Source of the DNA: an uncultured Lachnospiraceae bacterium
GTDB taxonomy: Bacteria > Bacillota > Clostridia > Lachnospirales > Lachnospiraceae
NCBI GenBank assembly: GCA_910588285.1
Contig: CAJUQB010000058.1
Span: 1 to 31,072 of the forward strand
Direction: 5' to 3'
Length of the DNA stretch: 31,072 nucleotides
The notes beneath the pieces are model-generated. The model saw only the letters and a list, made by a program, of their open reading frames with translations, ran no database searches and was not told the origin of the DNA. Every line of letters starts with the position of its first letter. Within the stretch, counting starts at the first letter, position 1. The translations under genes were made by a program, and so were the position numbers. This document shows, piece after piece, positions 16,284 to 24,828 of the stretch.

Positions 16284-17363
16284 ATGATAAAGGTAGATGA
16301 AGAAAACAGAAAATCCATAGAGAATGCAAGGCGTGCAAAGCTGAAGGCCGAAAAGCCGCTGGTTTATGAGAAAATCATGAAATACGATGAAAAGGTGGCC
16401 CGGGGTGAGTGCACGGCGATTATTGATTTTTGTTTCGACTATAAATGCAATATGCATTGCGAGCATTGCTGCAACCTGTCCTTTGCCAAAAAGGAACGGG
16501 CAATGACGCTGGAGGATTTAAAAGACTTTGCCCGGCAGGCAGATGAGTTAGGGCTGGCGCAATTCAATATTTCCGGCGGCGAGCCCCTTACGTTTCCGGA
16601 TTTAGATGACATTATTGCAGCATTAGACCCAGAGAAGTTCCATATTGCAATCAGCTCCAATGGGCTGCTTCTGACAGAAGAGAGGGCAAAGCATCTAAAA
16701 GAAATCGGTGTAGATAAGATTAGAATCAGCCTGGATAATTTTGATGAAGAAAAATATAATGAGACGCGGCACCAAAACGGAGCCTATAACAAAGCGATCC
16801 AGGCTCTGTTTCATGCCAGGGAAGCCGGAATGCAGACAGGAATCAATACCATGATCAGCCATCAGTCCTGCCAGACGCCGGAAACAGAGGCATTGGCGAA
16901 ATTCGCAAATGACAATGGCTTTAACCTGGATATTTTGATTGCACGCGCCATTGGAGCCTGGGAAGGAAAAGAAGAGGTATTAATTACAGCAGAAGACAAT
17001 GAATATTTAAAAAGCCTGAGAAACAAATATCCGGTATTAACCAGGGATACCTATCCAACCTACGGACAGGACAGAGGCTGCGGAACCGTGGGGCATATTT
17101 TACATTTGACCAAATACGGGGATATTCTGCCCTGCGCATTTATTCACATTTCCCTGGGAAATATTTTTGAAGAGCCCCTGAAGGATATTATTGAGCGCGG
17201 ATTTCGGATTAAATGGTTTCATGAGCATCAACCCTTATGCCTCTCCGGGGAGCATAAGAATTTTATCAGAAAATATATGTCCAAATTCTACGGAAAGCCC
17301 CTGCCCATCAGCTATAAGGAAGCGTTTACGGCAGAGGATTTTATAGATGGGGTTGTCAGATGA
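16284..17363 (+). CDS. Radical SAM/SPASM-type enzyme
   Basis: Radical SAM protein of 359 residues. The cluster motif is CNMHCEHC (C55, C59, C62), followed by FNISGGEPLTFPDL (GGEP) and IRISLDNFDEEKYN. The C-terminal part carries GCGTVGHILHLTKYGDILPCAFIHISLGNI, typical of a SPASM/twitch region, but with few cysteines, so at most a partial auxiliary cluster site. There is no Rossmann-like module, unlike the radical SAM gene at 11562. The likely role is modification of a glycan intermediate. AAAGGAG lies upstream of the ATG. It ends in an ATGA overlap with the next gene. Confidence 0.85.
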   Translation: MIKVDEENRKSIENARRAKLKAEKPLVYEKIMKYDEKVARGECTAIIDFCFDYKCNMHCEHCCNLSFAKKERAMTLEDLKDFARQADELGLAQFNISGGEPLTFPDLDDIIAALDPEKFHIAISSNGLLLTEERAKHLKEIGVDKIRISLDNFDEEKYNETRHQNGAYNKAIQALFHAREAGMQTGINTMISHQSCQTPETEALAKFANDNGFNLDILIARAIGAWEGKEEVLITAEDNEYLKSLRNKYPVLTRDTYPTYGQDRGCGTVGHILHLTKYGDILPCAFIHISLGNIFEEPLKDIIERGFRIKWFHEHQPLCLSGEHKNFIRKYMSKFYGKPLPISYKEAFTAEDFIDGVVR

Positions 17364-18475
17364 GCATAGATAGAACAGGGCAGAACGCAAACCGTATCAA
17401 TACAGAAGCAGATGAAATGATACGTCTGCTTGGAAATAAGGATGAAAATTATATCTTTGGCTGCGGCTGGATGGGGCAGAAATTTTTAGAAGCTGTACAA
17501 GCCCTGGGATTTCGGATCGATGCCTTTGTTGTAACGGCAAAAAATGTGCCGCAGCTACAGGGCATCCCGGTGATTTCACTGGAGGAGCTTGGGCCGGAAA
17601 AAAGAAATGCGAAGATATGGGTCGCATTGCGGGATCAGGATCCCCAGCTGAACCAACGCCTTGCCCAATTGTTTTCCGTCGTCCGTCCTGTTACATATCC
17701 CAAGGATATCACATTGATCGAAGCAAGGTTTTTCCTGGATTATTTAAAAGGAAAAAATATTTCATGCGATGAAAATAAGCTCCGGATCGGGGATTTCAGC
17801 TTCATCAATCCCTTCCAAAAGGCGGATGATTATCTGCTCTCCTGGGTATATGAGGCCGGGGATCTGATCCTGCCGGTAATCTTTTCAGACTACAGCCGGG
17901 TGGATGAGGGACCCTATGAACAGGAATATACACCGCTAAAGGAACAGGACGTGGTTCTTGACTGCGGCGCCAATATCGGATTATTTACCGGAGTAGCGCT
18001 CCAGAAGGGATGCAAGGTTTATGCCTTTGAGCCCATGCCGGATGCGGCTGCCTATTTGGAAGAGCTGAAGGAGGAGTATGGGAGCCGGCTGGAAATCTGT
18101 CCCTTTGCACTTGCCGATGAATGCGGCACTGCCGAATTCCATGTACAGAATCATGACCTGCTGGGTGCTTCCATGCTGGAAAATAACAATAAAATCGATA
18201 AGAGCTATCAGATTGCGGTTACAACCATTGATGATTTCGTAGCACGCAGTCAGGTTGAGCGGGTGGACTATATCAAGGCAGATATTGAAGGCTCAGAGCG
18301 GGATATGCTGAAGGGGGCCAGAAATACCATCCGCAGGTTCCATCCGAAGATTTCAATCTGTACCTATCATCTGCCAGATGATAAGGAGGTTTTAGAAGCT
18401 ATTTTAAAAGAAATAGAACCACGTTACAAGATTATGCATCAATGGAAAAAAATGTATGCATATGTGCCGGAATAA
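17360..18475 (+). CDS. FkbM-family methyltransferase with N-terminal Rossmann-like module
   Basis: Second FkbM methyltransferase (371 residues). The N-terminal module (about 28-115) reads YIFGCGWMGQKFLEAVQ, VQ..GIPVISLEEL and IWVAL, the same plan as in the FkbM protein at 10459. The methyltransferase domain has VVLDCGANIGLFTG (D201), YAFEPMPDAAAYL and YIKADIEGSERDMLKGA (D308). It starts in an ATGA overlap with the radical SAM gene, so the two are probably translationally coupled. Despite the shared architecture, its codon use is much more GC-rich than that of the first FkbM gene, so they are not a recent tandem duplication. Likely an O-methyltransferase on a sugar of the flagellin glycan. Confidence 0.85.
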   Translation: MSIDRTGQNANRINTEADEMIRLLGNKDENYIFGCGWMGQKFLEAVQALGFRIDAFVVTAKNVPQLQGIPVISLEELGPEKRNAKIWVALRDQDPQLNQRLAQLFSVVRPVTYPKDITLIEARFFLDYLKGKNISCDENKLRIGDFSFINPFQKADDYLLSWVYEAGDLILPVIFSDYSRVDEGPYEQEYTPLKEQDVVLDCGANIGLFTGVALQKGCKVYAFEPMPDAAAYLEELKEEYGSRLEICPFALADECGTAEFHVQNHDLLGASMLENNNKIDKSYQIAVTTIDDFVARSQVERVDYIKADIEGSERDMLKGARNTIRRFHPKISICTYHLPDDKEVLEAILKEIEPRYKIMHQWKKMYAYVPE

Positions 18476-18494
18476 TCATAGAGGAATGAAATAA

Positions 18495-19520
18495 ATGCTC
18501 AAATACACAGAATTGAAAAGCCATAAACGGCAGAACCTGATTGACATTATCCCTTTAAAAAAACCATTTACCCTGCTGATCGAGCCCTCCAATTACTGCA
18601 ACTTTCGCTGCATCTCCTGCTTCCAGAGCATTCAGGCAGACAACTACCTGAAGAGGCACCGGGGGCTGATGCCCCTGGATACCTACCGGGTTATTCTGGA
18701 ACAATTCCGGGCATGGGAAGGGGAGAAGCTGAAGGTCTTAAAGCTCAGCCTGTACGGGGAACCCTTTACGAACCCGGATTTTTGCGAAATGCTGCGGCTG
18801 GCTGTGGAAGCAGATATTGCAGAGCGGATTGAGACAACCACCAATGCCTCCCTGATTACAGCGGAGGCTGCCGAGAAGCTGGTGGCATATGGGATTGATT
18901 ATATCCGCGTATCCATTTACGGCGGGAACCAGAAGCGTTACGAAGAGGTCACAAATACAGAGAATGTAAGCATAGAGGCCATATACCAGAATCTTAAGCG
19001 GATCCAGGAGCTGAAAAAAGCCAGAGGCCTGGAGAAGCCCTTTGTCAGTGCCAAGATGCTGGATACATTTACAGAGGAAAACCAGGAATTTTTGGAGAAG
19101 TTCGCAGATGTGGCGGATGAGGTCTATATTGACAAGCCCCACAACTGGGTGGCCCATGAGGAAAAAAGCTTCATAGGGAGCCTCTACAAGGAGGAGCAGC
19201 AGGAAGCATTAAAAAAGGATCTGGAGAAAACCATTTCCGCGCGGATTGCCTGCCCCATGCCCTTTACAACCCTTGCCGTCCGCAGCGACGGGGCAGTGAG
19301 CCCCTGCTGTGTGGACTGGGTCGGGGGGACGAACCTGGGCAATATCCTTACAGAGGACATCCAGGAGACCTGGAATGGAGAGGCCATGTATCAGTTCCGG
19401 AAGATGCAGCTGGAAAACAGGCGATGTGAGAACCCGAGCTGCCGGATCTGTGAATTGGTACAGAATGACTATTATACCAGGGATAATATCGACGGCTTTC
19501 CGGTAGAAAAGCTCCGATAA
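18495..19520 (+). CDS. Radical SAM/SPASM enzyme
   Basis: Third radical SAM protein of the island (341 residues). The motif CNFRCISC (C35, C39, C42) lies early in the protein, with LKLSLYGEPFTNPDF in the GGE position and YIRVSIYGGNQKRYEE. The C-terminal SPASM region is clear: ACPMPFTTLAVRSDGAVSPCCVDW, then GTNLGNI and CENPSCRIC, giving enough cysteines for at least one auxiliary iron-sulfur cluster. Glycan loci use such enzymes for sugar epimerisation or dehydrogenation; the substrate here is unknown. GAGGAA lies before the ATG. It is co-directional and closely spaced with the FkbM gene upstream. Confidence 0.87.
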   Translation: MLKYTELKSHKRQNLIDIIPLKKPFTLLIEPSNYCNFRCISCFQSIQADNYLKRHRGLMPLDTYRVILEQFRAWEGEKLKVLKLSLYGEPFTNPDFCEMLRLAVEADIAERIETTTNASLITAEAAEKLVAYGIDYIRVSIYGGNQKRYEEVTNTENVSIEAIYQNLKRIQELKKARGLEKPFVSAKMLDTFTEENQEFLEKFADVADEVYIDKPHNWVAHEEKSFIGSLYKEEQQEALKKDLEKTISARIACPMPFTTLAVRSDGAVSPCCVDWVGGTNLGNILTEDIQETWNGEAMYQFRKMQLENRRCENPSCRICELVQNDYYTRDNIDGFPVEKLR

Positions 19521-19551
19521 TACGCTGGGAGCAAAGACGGGGGCCAATGGC

Positions 19552-20421
19552 ATGAAGACAGTTCTGATTACAGGGGCAAATGGGTTTATCGGAAAAAATT
19601 TAACAAAGCAGCTTGGCAGAAAGTACCATGTCCTTCCAATTTCACGGAAGGAGGCTGATTTATTGGATCAGAAACAGGTAGAGCGTCTGTTTTCCAGGGA
19701 AAATATCGACGTGGTCATCCATTCCGCTACCCAGAATACCCTTGGCAGAGGACAGGAATATGAAGAAAAGCTGCTGAAAAACAATCTGGCCATGTTTTTT
19801 AACCTGGAACGCTGCAAATCTGCCTATGGAAAGCTGTTTGTCCTTGGCTCCGGGGCAGAATATGGCAAGCAGCAGGAATTATCCCTGGTGGAGGAGAGCG
19901 CCTTTGGGGCCGTGGTGCCGGATGATAATTACGGATTGTCCAAATATGCCATATCAAAGGCAATGGAACAGAGCAGCAATATCTATAACCTGCGGCTGTT
20001 CGGCATCTTTGGCCCTTACGAGAATTACAACTACCGCTTTATTTCCAATGTCATCTGTAAGGCATTGCTGGGAAGAGAGATTGCCATCCGCCAGAATGTG
20101 CTGTTTGACTATCTGTACAGTAAGGATTTTTGCAGGATCCTGCCATGGTTTATGGAACATGAGCCGAAATATCATGCCTACAATGTCTGTACCGGGAAAA
20201 GAATTGATATTGTGTCAATTGCCAGGGAGATTCTGGCACAGACAGGGAGCAGGAGCATCCTGACCGTGAAGCAGCAGGGCTTCAACAGGGAATATACCGG
20301 AAGCAACCGGCAGATGCTGCTGGAAACAGGGCCGGTATCCTTCACACCTATGAACCAGGCCATTGCTGAGATGATCGAATTTTATCAAAACACCACTTTC
20401 CATCTGGAAGGCAATTACTGA
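19552..20421 (+). CDS. NAD(P)-dependent SDR epimerase/reductase
   Basis: Extended short-chain dehydrogenase of 289 residues. The Rossmann motif TGANGFIG (G8-G14) and catalytic YGLSK (Y127, K131) are present, with LGSGAEYG supplying the Ser and ENYNYRFI in the substrate region. Size and context fit a nucleotide-sugar 4-ketoreductase such as CDP-abequose/paratose synthase or a YerF-like reductase, acting on the CDP-4-keto-3,6-dideoxy sugar made by RfbF, RfbG and RfbH. A 4-epimerase is equally possible from sequence alone. The ribosome site is a G-rich run about eight bases upstream. It is followed after 16 bases by a C-methyltransferase gene, consistent with methylation then reduction of a keto sugar. 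Confidence 0.83.
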   Translation: MKTVLITGANGFIGKNLTKQLGRKYHVLPISRKEADLLDQKQVERLFSRENIDVVIHSATQNTLGRGQEYEEKLLKNNLAMFFNLERCKSAYGKLFVLGSGAEYGKQQELSLVEESAFGAVVPDDNYGLSKYAISKAMEQSSNIYNLRLFGIFGPYENYNYRFISNVICKALLGREIAIRQNVLFDYLYSKDFCRILPWFMEHEPKYHAYNVCTGKRIDIVSIAREILAQTGSRSILTVKQQGFNREYTGSNRQMLLETGPVSFTPMNQAIAEMIEFYQNTTFHLEGNY

Positions 20422-20437
20422 CGACAGGGGGATTCAT

Positions 20438-21583
20438 ATGAAGCGCGCATGCAGATGCTGCAGCGGACAGGTCACGGACAGACCGATTCTGCACTATAAA
20501 AATATGCCAAAGGCCGCGCAGTTTTTTCCGACAAAAGACGAACTGGCAATGGAAATGGGCGTAGAGCTGGCCTTATACCAATGCCCGAAATGCGGGCTGA
20601 TCCAGCTTCTGGACGACCCGGTGCCCTATTACCGGGATGTCATCCGGACAGCCGGGATTTCCGGGGAGCTGCGGGAATACAGGGAGGAATTTTTCCGGGA
20701 TTTTGTAGAAACCTATGGCTTGAAGGGAAAAAAGGTCATAGAGATTGGCTGCGGCTGCGGGGAATTCCTTTCCATCATGAATACAACCGGTGCGATTGGC
20801 TGCGGGCTGGAGCACCGGGAAGAATCCATAGCGGAATGCCGCAAAAAGGGACTGACGGTATACCAGGGCTTCCTGGAGGATGGAGACACAAGATTAGAGG
20901 GCGCTCCCTATGACGCATTTTTTATCATGAACTTCCTGGAGCATATCCCCAACCCGGGAGAATTTTTGACGGGAATCTGCCGCAACCTGTCAGAGGGGGC
21001 CGTAGGCCTGGTTGAGGTGCCAAATGTGGACATGGTGTTGAAGAAAATGATGTTTTCGGAATTTATCAGCGACCACCTGATGTATTTTACCAAGAAGAGC
21101 CTTGGGAATCTGCTGGAGCTCAATGGATTCGAGGTGCTGTCCTGCCAGAGTGTATGGCATGATTATGTCTTATCGGCAGTTGTACGGAAACGGGAGCCGA
21201 TACATCTGGAGTCCTTCCAGGAACAGCTGCTGAAAATAAAAAGAGAAATAAACCAGTTCATGGATCTACATACCGCCCATGGCCAAAAGGTGGCCGCCTG
21301 GGGCGCAGGCCATCAGGCCCTGGCAGTGCTGGCCCTGACAGAGGTACAGGAAAAAATAGCGTTTGTAGTAGATTCGGCCCCTTTTAAGCAGGACAAATAT
21401 ACGCCGGGTACCCATATTCCCATTGTATCGCCCGAATATCTGGAGCAAAAGCAGCCGGAGGTTTCGGCGGTCCTGATTATGGCAGCCAGCTATTCTGACG
21501 AGGTGGCAGGTATTGTGAAGAAAAAGTACCGGGATATGGCCATTGGTATTTTGAGGGACGACGGAATCGAGGTAATTGAATGA
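20438..21583 (+). CDS. Deoxysugar C-methyltransferase (TylC3/NovU class)
   Basis: Three-part protein of 381 residues with the layout of nucleotide-sugar C-methyltransferases. An N-terminal zinc-binding domain has CRCC (C5, C8) and CPKC (C49, C52). The SAM-binding domain has IEIGCGCGEFLS (G104-G108) and NFLEHIPNPGEF. The C-terminal Rossmann-like domain (about 280-381) has WGAGHQALAVLAL, VVDS and GTHIPIVSPEYL. Family enzymes place a methyl branch on carbon 3 of a 4-keto deoxysugar. With rfbFGH nearby, the likely substrate is a CDP-4-keto-6-deoxy or 3,6-dideoxy sugar; if C3 is already deoxygenated, another carbon must be targeted. The AGGGGGA site is strong. It ends in an ATGA overlap with the next gene. 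Confidence 0.88.
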   Translation: MKRACRCCSGQVTDRPILHYKNMPKAAQFFPTKDELAMEMGVELALYQCPKCGLIQLLDDPVPYYRDVIRTAGISGELREYREEFFRDFVETYGLKGKKVIEIGCGCGEFLSIMNTTGAIGCGLEHREESIAECRKKGLTVYQGFLEDGDTRLEGAPYDAFFIMNFLEHIPNPGEFLTGICRNLSEGAVGLVEVPNVDMVLKKMMFSEFISDHLMYFTKKSLGNLLELNGFEVLSCQSVWHDYVLSAVVRKREPIHLESFQEQLLKIKREINQFMDLHTAHGQKVAAWGAGHQALAVLALTEVQEKIAFVVDSAPFKQDKYTPGTHIPIVSPEYLEQKQPEVSAVLIMAASYSDEVAGIVKKKYRDMAIGILRDDGIEVIE

Positions 21584-22356
21584 AGGTGATTATTTTGGCT
21601 GGCGGCCTGCCCAGCACGTTGATCGAAGAGGATGAAAAGATGCCAAAGCCAATGGCGGAGATTGGCGGCCGGCCGCTGTTATGGCATATCATGAAGCAGT
21701 ATGGCTATTATGGATTTAATGACTTTATTATCTGCACTGGGTACAAGGGAGAGGTCATTAAAGATTATTTCATGAATTTCTATATTTACCAATCGGATAT
21801 TACCGTAGATCTGCAGACAAACGAGGTGGAGATTCACAGGAAGCAGACTGAGGACTGGAAGGTTTCCATCATAGATACCGGAAGATATTCCTCCATCATG
21901 CAGCGTATGTATATGGTACGGCAGTATGCGGGAGACGAGCCTGTCTTTGTGTCCTACGGGGACTGTCTGTCTGATATAAATATGGAACAGATGATGGAGC
22001 AGCACAGGAAGTCCGGGCGGATTGCAACCTTTGCAGCAGCCCATCCCACAGGCCGGAACGAAATCTTAACCTTTGGGCAGGGCGGGAACTACCAGGGGCA
22101 TGGAACCAAAGGGAGCCCGGATGCCTGGGTAAATGCCTGCTGTATGATATTAGAGCCGCAGGCCTTCCATTATCTGGGCGCTGGCTCTGGCAGCCCTGTT
22201 TCCGGCAATACGCTGCTGGAATGCCTGGCAAAGGAAGAGGCTGTACAGACCTACCGCCATGAAGGGTTCTGGTCTCCGGTGGAAACCATACGGGACAAGA
22301 CCTGGCTGGAGAGCCTGTGGGTGTCCGGAAATGCGCCCTGGCGGGTGTGGAATTGA
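21580..22356 (+). CDS. Degenerate RfbF-like sugar-1-phosphate cytidylyltransferase paralogue
   Basis: Homologue (258 residues) of glucose-1-phosphate cytidylyltransferase that has kept the fold but changed key sites. The nucleotide-binding loop reads GGLPSTL instead of GGxGTRL, losing the conserved Arg (position 13 in the intact copy at 26003). The GDGVSD motif reads GDCLSD, keeping D128 and D132. The FKEK signature Lys region is replaced by HGTKGSPDAW. Ends match closely (KPMAEIGGRPLLWHIM; HEGFWSPVETIRDK). The frame is open and coupled by ATGA to the C-methyltransferase, so it is likely expressed. It could be a regulatory or scaffolding subunit, an enzyme with a new substrate, or a dying duplicate. 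Confidence 0.8.
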   Translation: MKVIILAGGLPSTLIEEDEKMPKPMAEIGGRPLLWHIMKQYGYYGFNDFIICTGYKGEVIKDYFMNFYIYQSDITVDLQTNEVEIHRKQTEDWKVSIIDTGRYSSIMQRMYMVRQYAGDEPVFVSYGDCLSDINMEQMMEQHRKSGRIATFAAAHPTGRNEILTFGQGGNYQGHGTKGSPDAWVNACCMILEPQAFHYLGAGSGSPVSGNTLLECLAKEEAVQTYRHEGFWSPVETIRDKTWLESLWVSGNAPWRVWN

Positions 22357-22369
22357 AGGAGGAGAATTC

Positions 22370-24781
22370 ATGAGCAAAAACGGCTGCAACGTTTTACTGT
22401 TTCAAGGCATTTCCCAGTACAATGCCCTGCGAAATTATATCGAAGAGATTGAAATGGGCTTCCGGCTGTCCGGTTATCATACCTATCTGATCGATGGGGC
22501 GGAAAAATCCAGGGGATTCCAGCTGGAGGAATTAAGCGGAAGCGAAACCATTGATCTCATTTTTACCTGTAATGTAATCGCGGCAGAGCTGCTGCGGCAA
22601 TATTTCCCCAGGGCATTTTATGCAACCTACCTGACTGACCACCCTGCCTCCCATGACCAACGGCTCAAGACCCTGGATGCCCGTTCCATTGTTTTCACCT
22701 GTGACAGACGTCATGAGGCATACATCCGGCGCTTTTTTCCTAATATCAAATATGTGAAATTCATCCCTCTTTCCGGGCTTGCGTCCAAGCGTGAGGTCCC
22801 TTACCGGAACCGATCCAGGGATCTCATTTTTACCGGAAGCTATGGCAGGCCAGAGGACAGTTATGAAGCCATTTCCAAATGCGGCGAGGAGCTAAAGGAG
22901 CTGGCCGGATACATGGCAGAAGCCATCATAGCAGAGCCCAGTCTGGATCTGGAATCCTGCCTGCAACAAGCCCTGCCGCATTTTCAAATGACAGCTTCAG
23001 ACCAGGAATTCCATCGGCTGGCCTGCCTGCTGGATCCTGTCCTTACCTATGCAAGATATTATTACCGAGATAAGATGATCCGCAGCCTGGTTTCCAAGGG
23101 CCTTAAGGTCCACGTGTTTGGGAACGGCTGGGAGGCATTCCAAGGGGAGGGGAAGGAAAATCTCATCATCGAAAAGGGGAATGACTATGTAGCCAGGAAG
23201 GCCGTGGCAGATGCAAAAATCTCCCTGAATATCATGCCCTGGTTCAAGGATGGCTTCCAGGAGCGGATTGCAGCAGCCATGTTAAGCGGCACGGTTGCCG
23301 TTACGGATGAAAGCGCCTATATCCAGGACAGCTTTTCAGACGGCGGGGAGCTGGTACTCTATTCCCTGAAGCATCTGGAGGAGCTGCCTGATAAGATCAA
23401 ATGGCTGCTGTCCCACCCGGAGGATGCAGAACGGATTGCCCGGGCCGGAAGGGTGCGGGCCGTAAAGGAGCTGACATGGCAGCACAGGACCTTTGAGATG
23501 GTCCGCTATATCCAGGAATGGGCATCCCTTTTCCCCGCTCAGGCAGGGCAGTATGGACAGATCCGCCTGATCCCCTACCGTACCCTCCAGAACCGCCAGC
23601 TGGCCCAGGATGCGGCCAGCCATATGTATGAAATCATGGATCTGATCGGGCAGGTGAAGCAGTATGACAGGCTGGAAGTATGCGACATAGAGTATCTTTA
23701 TGCCAGGTTTTTGTTCTATTTTGCCCAGGTAAATGCGAATTACCCAGAGCTCCAGTTTTCCGGGGTGGTTTATGACTTTTTGATGCATGTAAACGAAACC
23801 CAGACGGAGACTGCGGCAGAGCTATTAAACCTGGAATGTATGCATATGTTGTCGTTCCTTTTAAGCAGGGAGAACCAGGAGCTGGAGCAGGAAAAGAAGC
23901 GGCTTCAGGCCCAGGCAGCAGCGGCTATGGCAGGGCCGAACAGCCATTCCTGGCAGGTACTGATCGGGAAGCTGAAGGCCAACTATGGGGCCTTGGAAGA
24001 CCCCGAAATCCAGGATATCCTGCAGACCGTTGAACAAAACCAGTATGTCATGGCCTATAACCAGAGGTTTATCTGGAAGTTTCAGGATGGGATTGCGAAG
24101 TTCCTGGAGCTGATCCGGTATGATCAGGAGGCAGGGATGCACTATGGGCTCTGGAACGGCAGAAGGATGTATTATCCCAGGGAGTACTCAAAGGAAATGG
24201 CAGCTTCGGCATTCCGGTTTGCATGTGTGGAGCAGGATCCGGATTCCCCCCACCGCTACCTGGACAGCTCCTTTGACGTGCAGGAGGGGGACATTGTCGT
24301 AGATGCCGGTGTGGCAGAGGGGAACTTTGCCCTGGATGTGGTGGAAAAGGCAAAAAAGGTCTATCTGGTGGAATGCGAGCATAAATGGGTGGAGGCCCTG
24401 CAAAAGACCTTTGCGCCCTGGCAGGAGAAGGTTGTCATTGTGGAAAAGCTCCTGGGGGATCGAACGGACGAACAGTGCATCACCATTGACCAGCTGGTAG
24501 AGGAGGGCTTGGTCAACTTCCTCAAGCTGGATGTGGAGGGGGCAGAGATAGCCTCATTAAAGGGGGCCTCCCGTGTTCTGGCCAACAGCAGAAATGTCCG
24601 GTGTGCCGTCTGTGCCTACCACAAAAAGAATGCGGAACGTGATATCCGCAGGCTCCTGGAAAGCTGCCATTTCTATACCTCCACCACAAAGGGTTATATG
24701 TTCTTTAAGGAGGATATGGACAGCTGGATAGACGGGGAGCTCCGGCATGGGATTGTGCGGGCTGTGAAGTGCGAATCATAG
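22370..24781 (+). CDS. Glycosyltransferase fused to FkbM methyltransferase
   Basis: Bifunctional protein of 803 residues. Residues about 1-385 form a GT-B glycosyltransferase of the CgeB/GT1-like type: LIDGAEKSRGF, DLIFTGSYGRPEDSY, VHVFGNGWEAF, and NIMPWFKDGFQERIAAAMLSG (near 285-305), the donor-binding segment with its conserved Glu. A helical linker follows, including ENQELEQEKKRLQAQAAAA, probably coiled coil. Residues about 620-803 are an FkbM methyltransferase with VDAGVAEGNFAL (D645) and FLKLDVEGAEIASLKGA (D721). Coupling transfer of a sugar to its methylation would keep the two steps stoichiometric. The start is at 22370, where AAGGAGGAG lies 5-6 bases upstream; the open frame extends to 22259 inside the previous gene but without a site. 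Confidence 0.87.
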   Translation: MSKNGCNVLLFQGISQYNALRNYIEEIEMGFRLSGYHTYLIDGAEKSRGFQLEELSGSETIDLIFTCNVIAAELLRQYFPRAFYATYLTDHPASHDQRLKTLDARSIVFTCDRRHEAYIRRFFPNIKYVKFIPLSGLASKREVPYRNRSRDLIFTGSYGRPEDSYEAISKCGEELKELAGYMAEAIIAEPSLDLESCLQQALPHFQMTASDQEFHRLACLLDPVLTYARYYYRDKMIRSLVSKGLKVHVFGNGWEAFQGEGKENLIIEKGNDYVARKAVADAKISLNIMPWFKDGFQERIAAAMLSGTVAVTDESAYIQDSFSDGGELVLYSLKHLEELPDKIKWLLSHPEDAERIARAGRVRAVKELTWQHRTFEMVRYIQEWASLFPAQAGQYGQIRLIPYRTLQNRQLAQDAASHMYEIMDLIGQVKQYDRLEVCDIEYLYARFLFYFAQVNANYPELQFSGVVYDFLMHVNETQTETAAELLNLECMHMLSFLLSRENQELEQEKKRLQAQAAAAMAGPNSHSWQVLIGKLKANYGALEDPEIQDILQTVEQNQYVMAYNQRFIWKFQDGIAKFLELIRYDQEAGMHYGLWNGRRMYYPREYSKEMAASAFRFACVEQDPDSPHRYLDSSFDVQEGDIVVDAGVAEGNFALDVVEKAKKVYLVECEHKWVEALQKTFAPWQEKVVIVEKLLGDRTDEQCITIDQLVEEGLVNFLKLDVEGAEIASLKGASRVLANSRNVRCAVCAYHKKNAERDIRRLLESCHFYTSTTKGYMFFKEDMDSWIDGELRHGIVRAVKCES

Positions 24782-24828
24782 CTCCTGCTGTAAGCAGGGG
24801 GAGCAAGCATCATGGAGGATTCATATAA

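Noticed and set aside
24781..24810. Terminator between the GT-FkbM fusion and rfbG
   Set aside because: An imperfect hairpin (GCTCC with GGAGC, TGCT with AGCA) exists, but there is no T-run and the downstream gene is co-directional and close.
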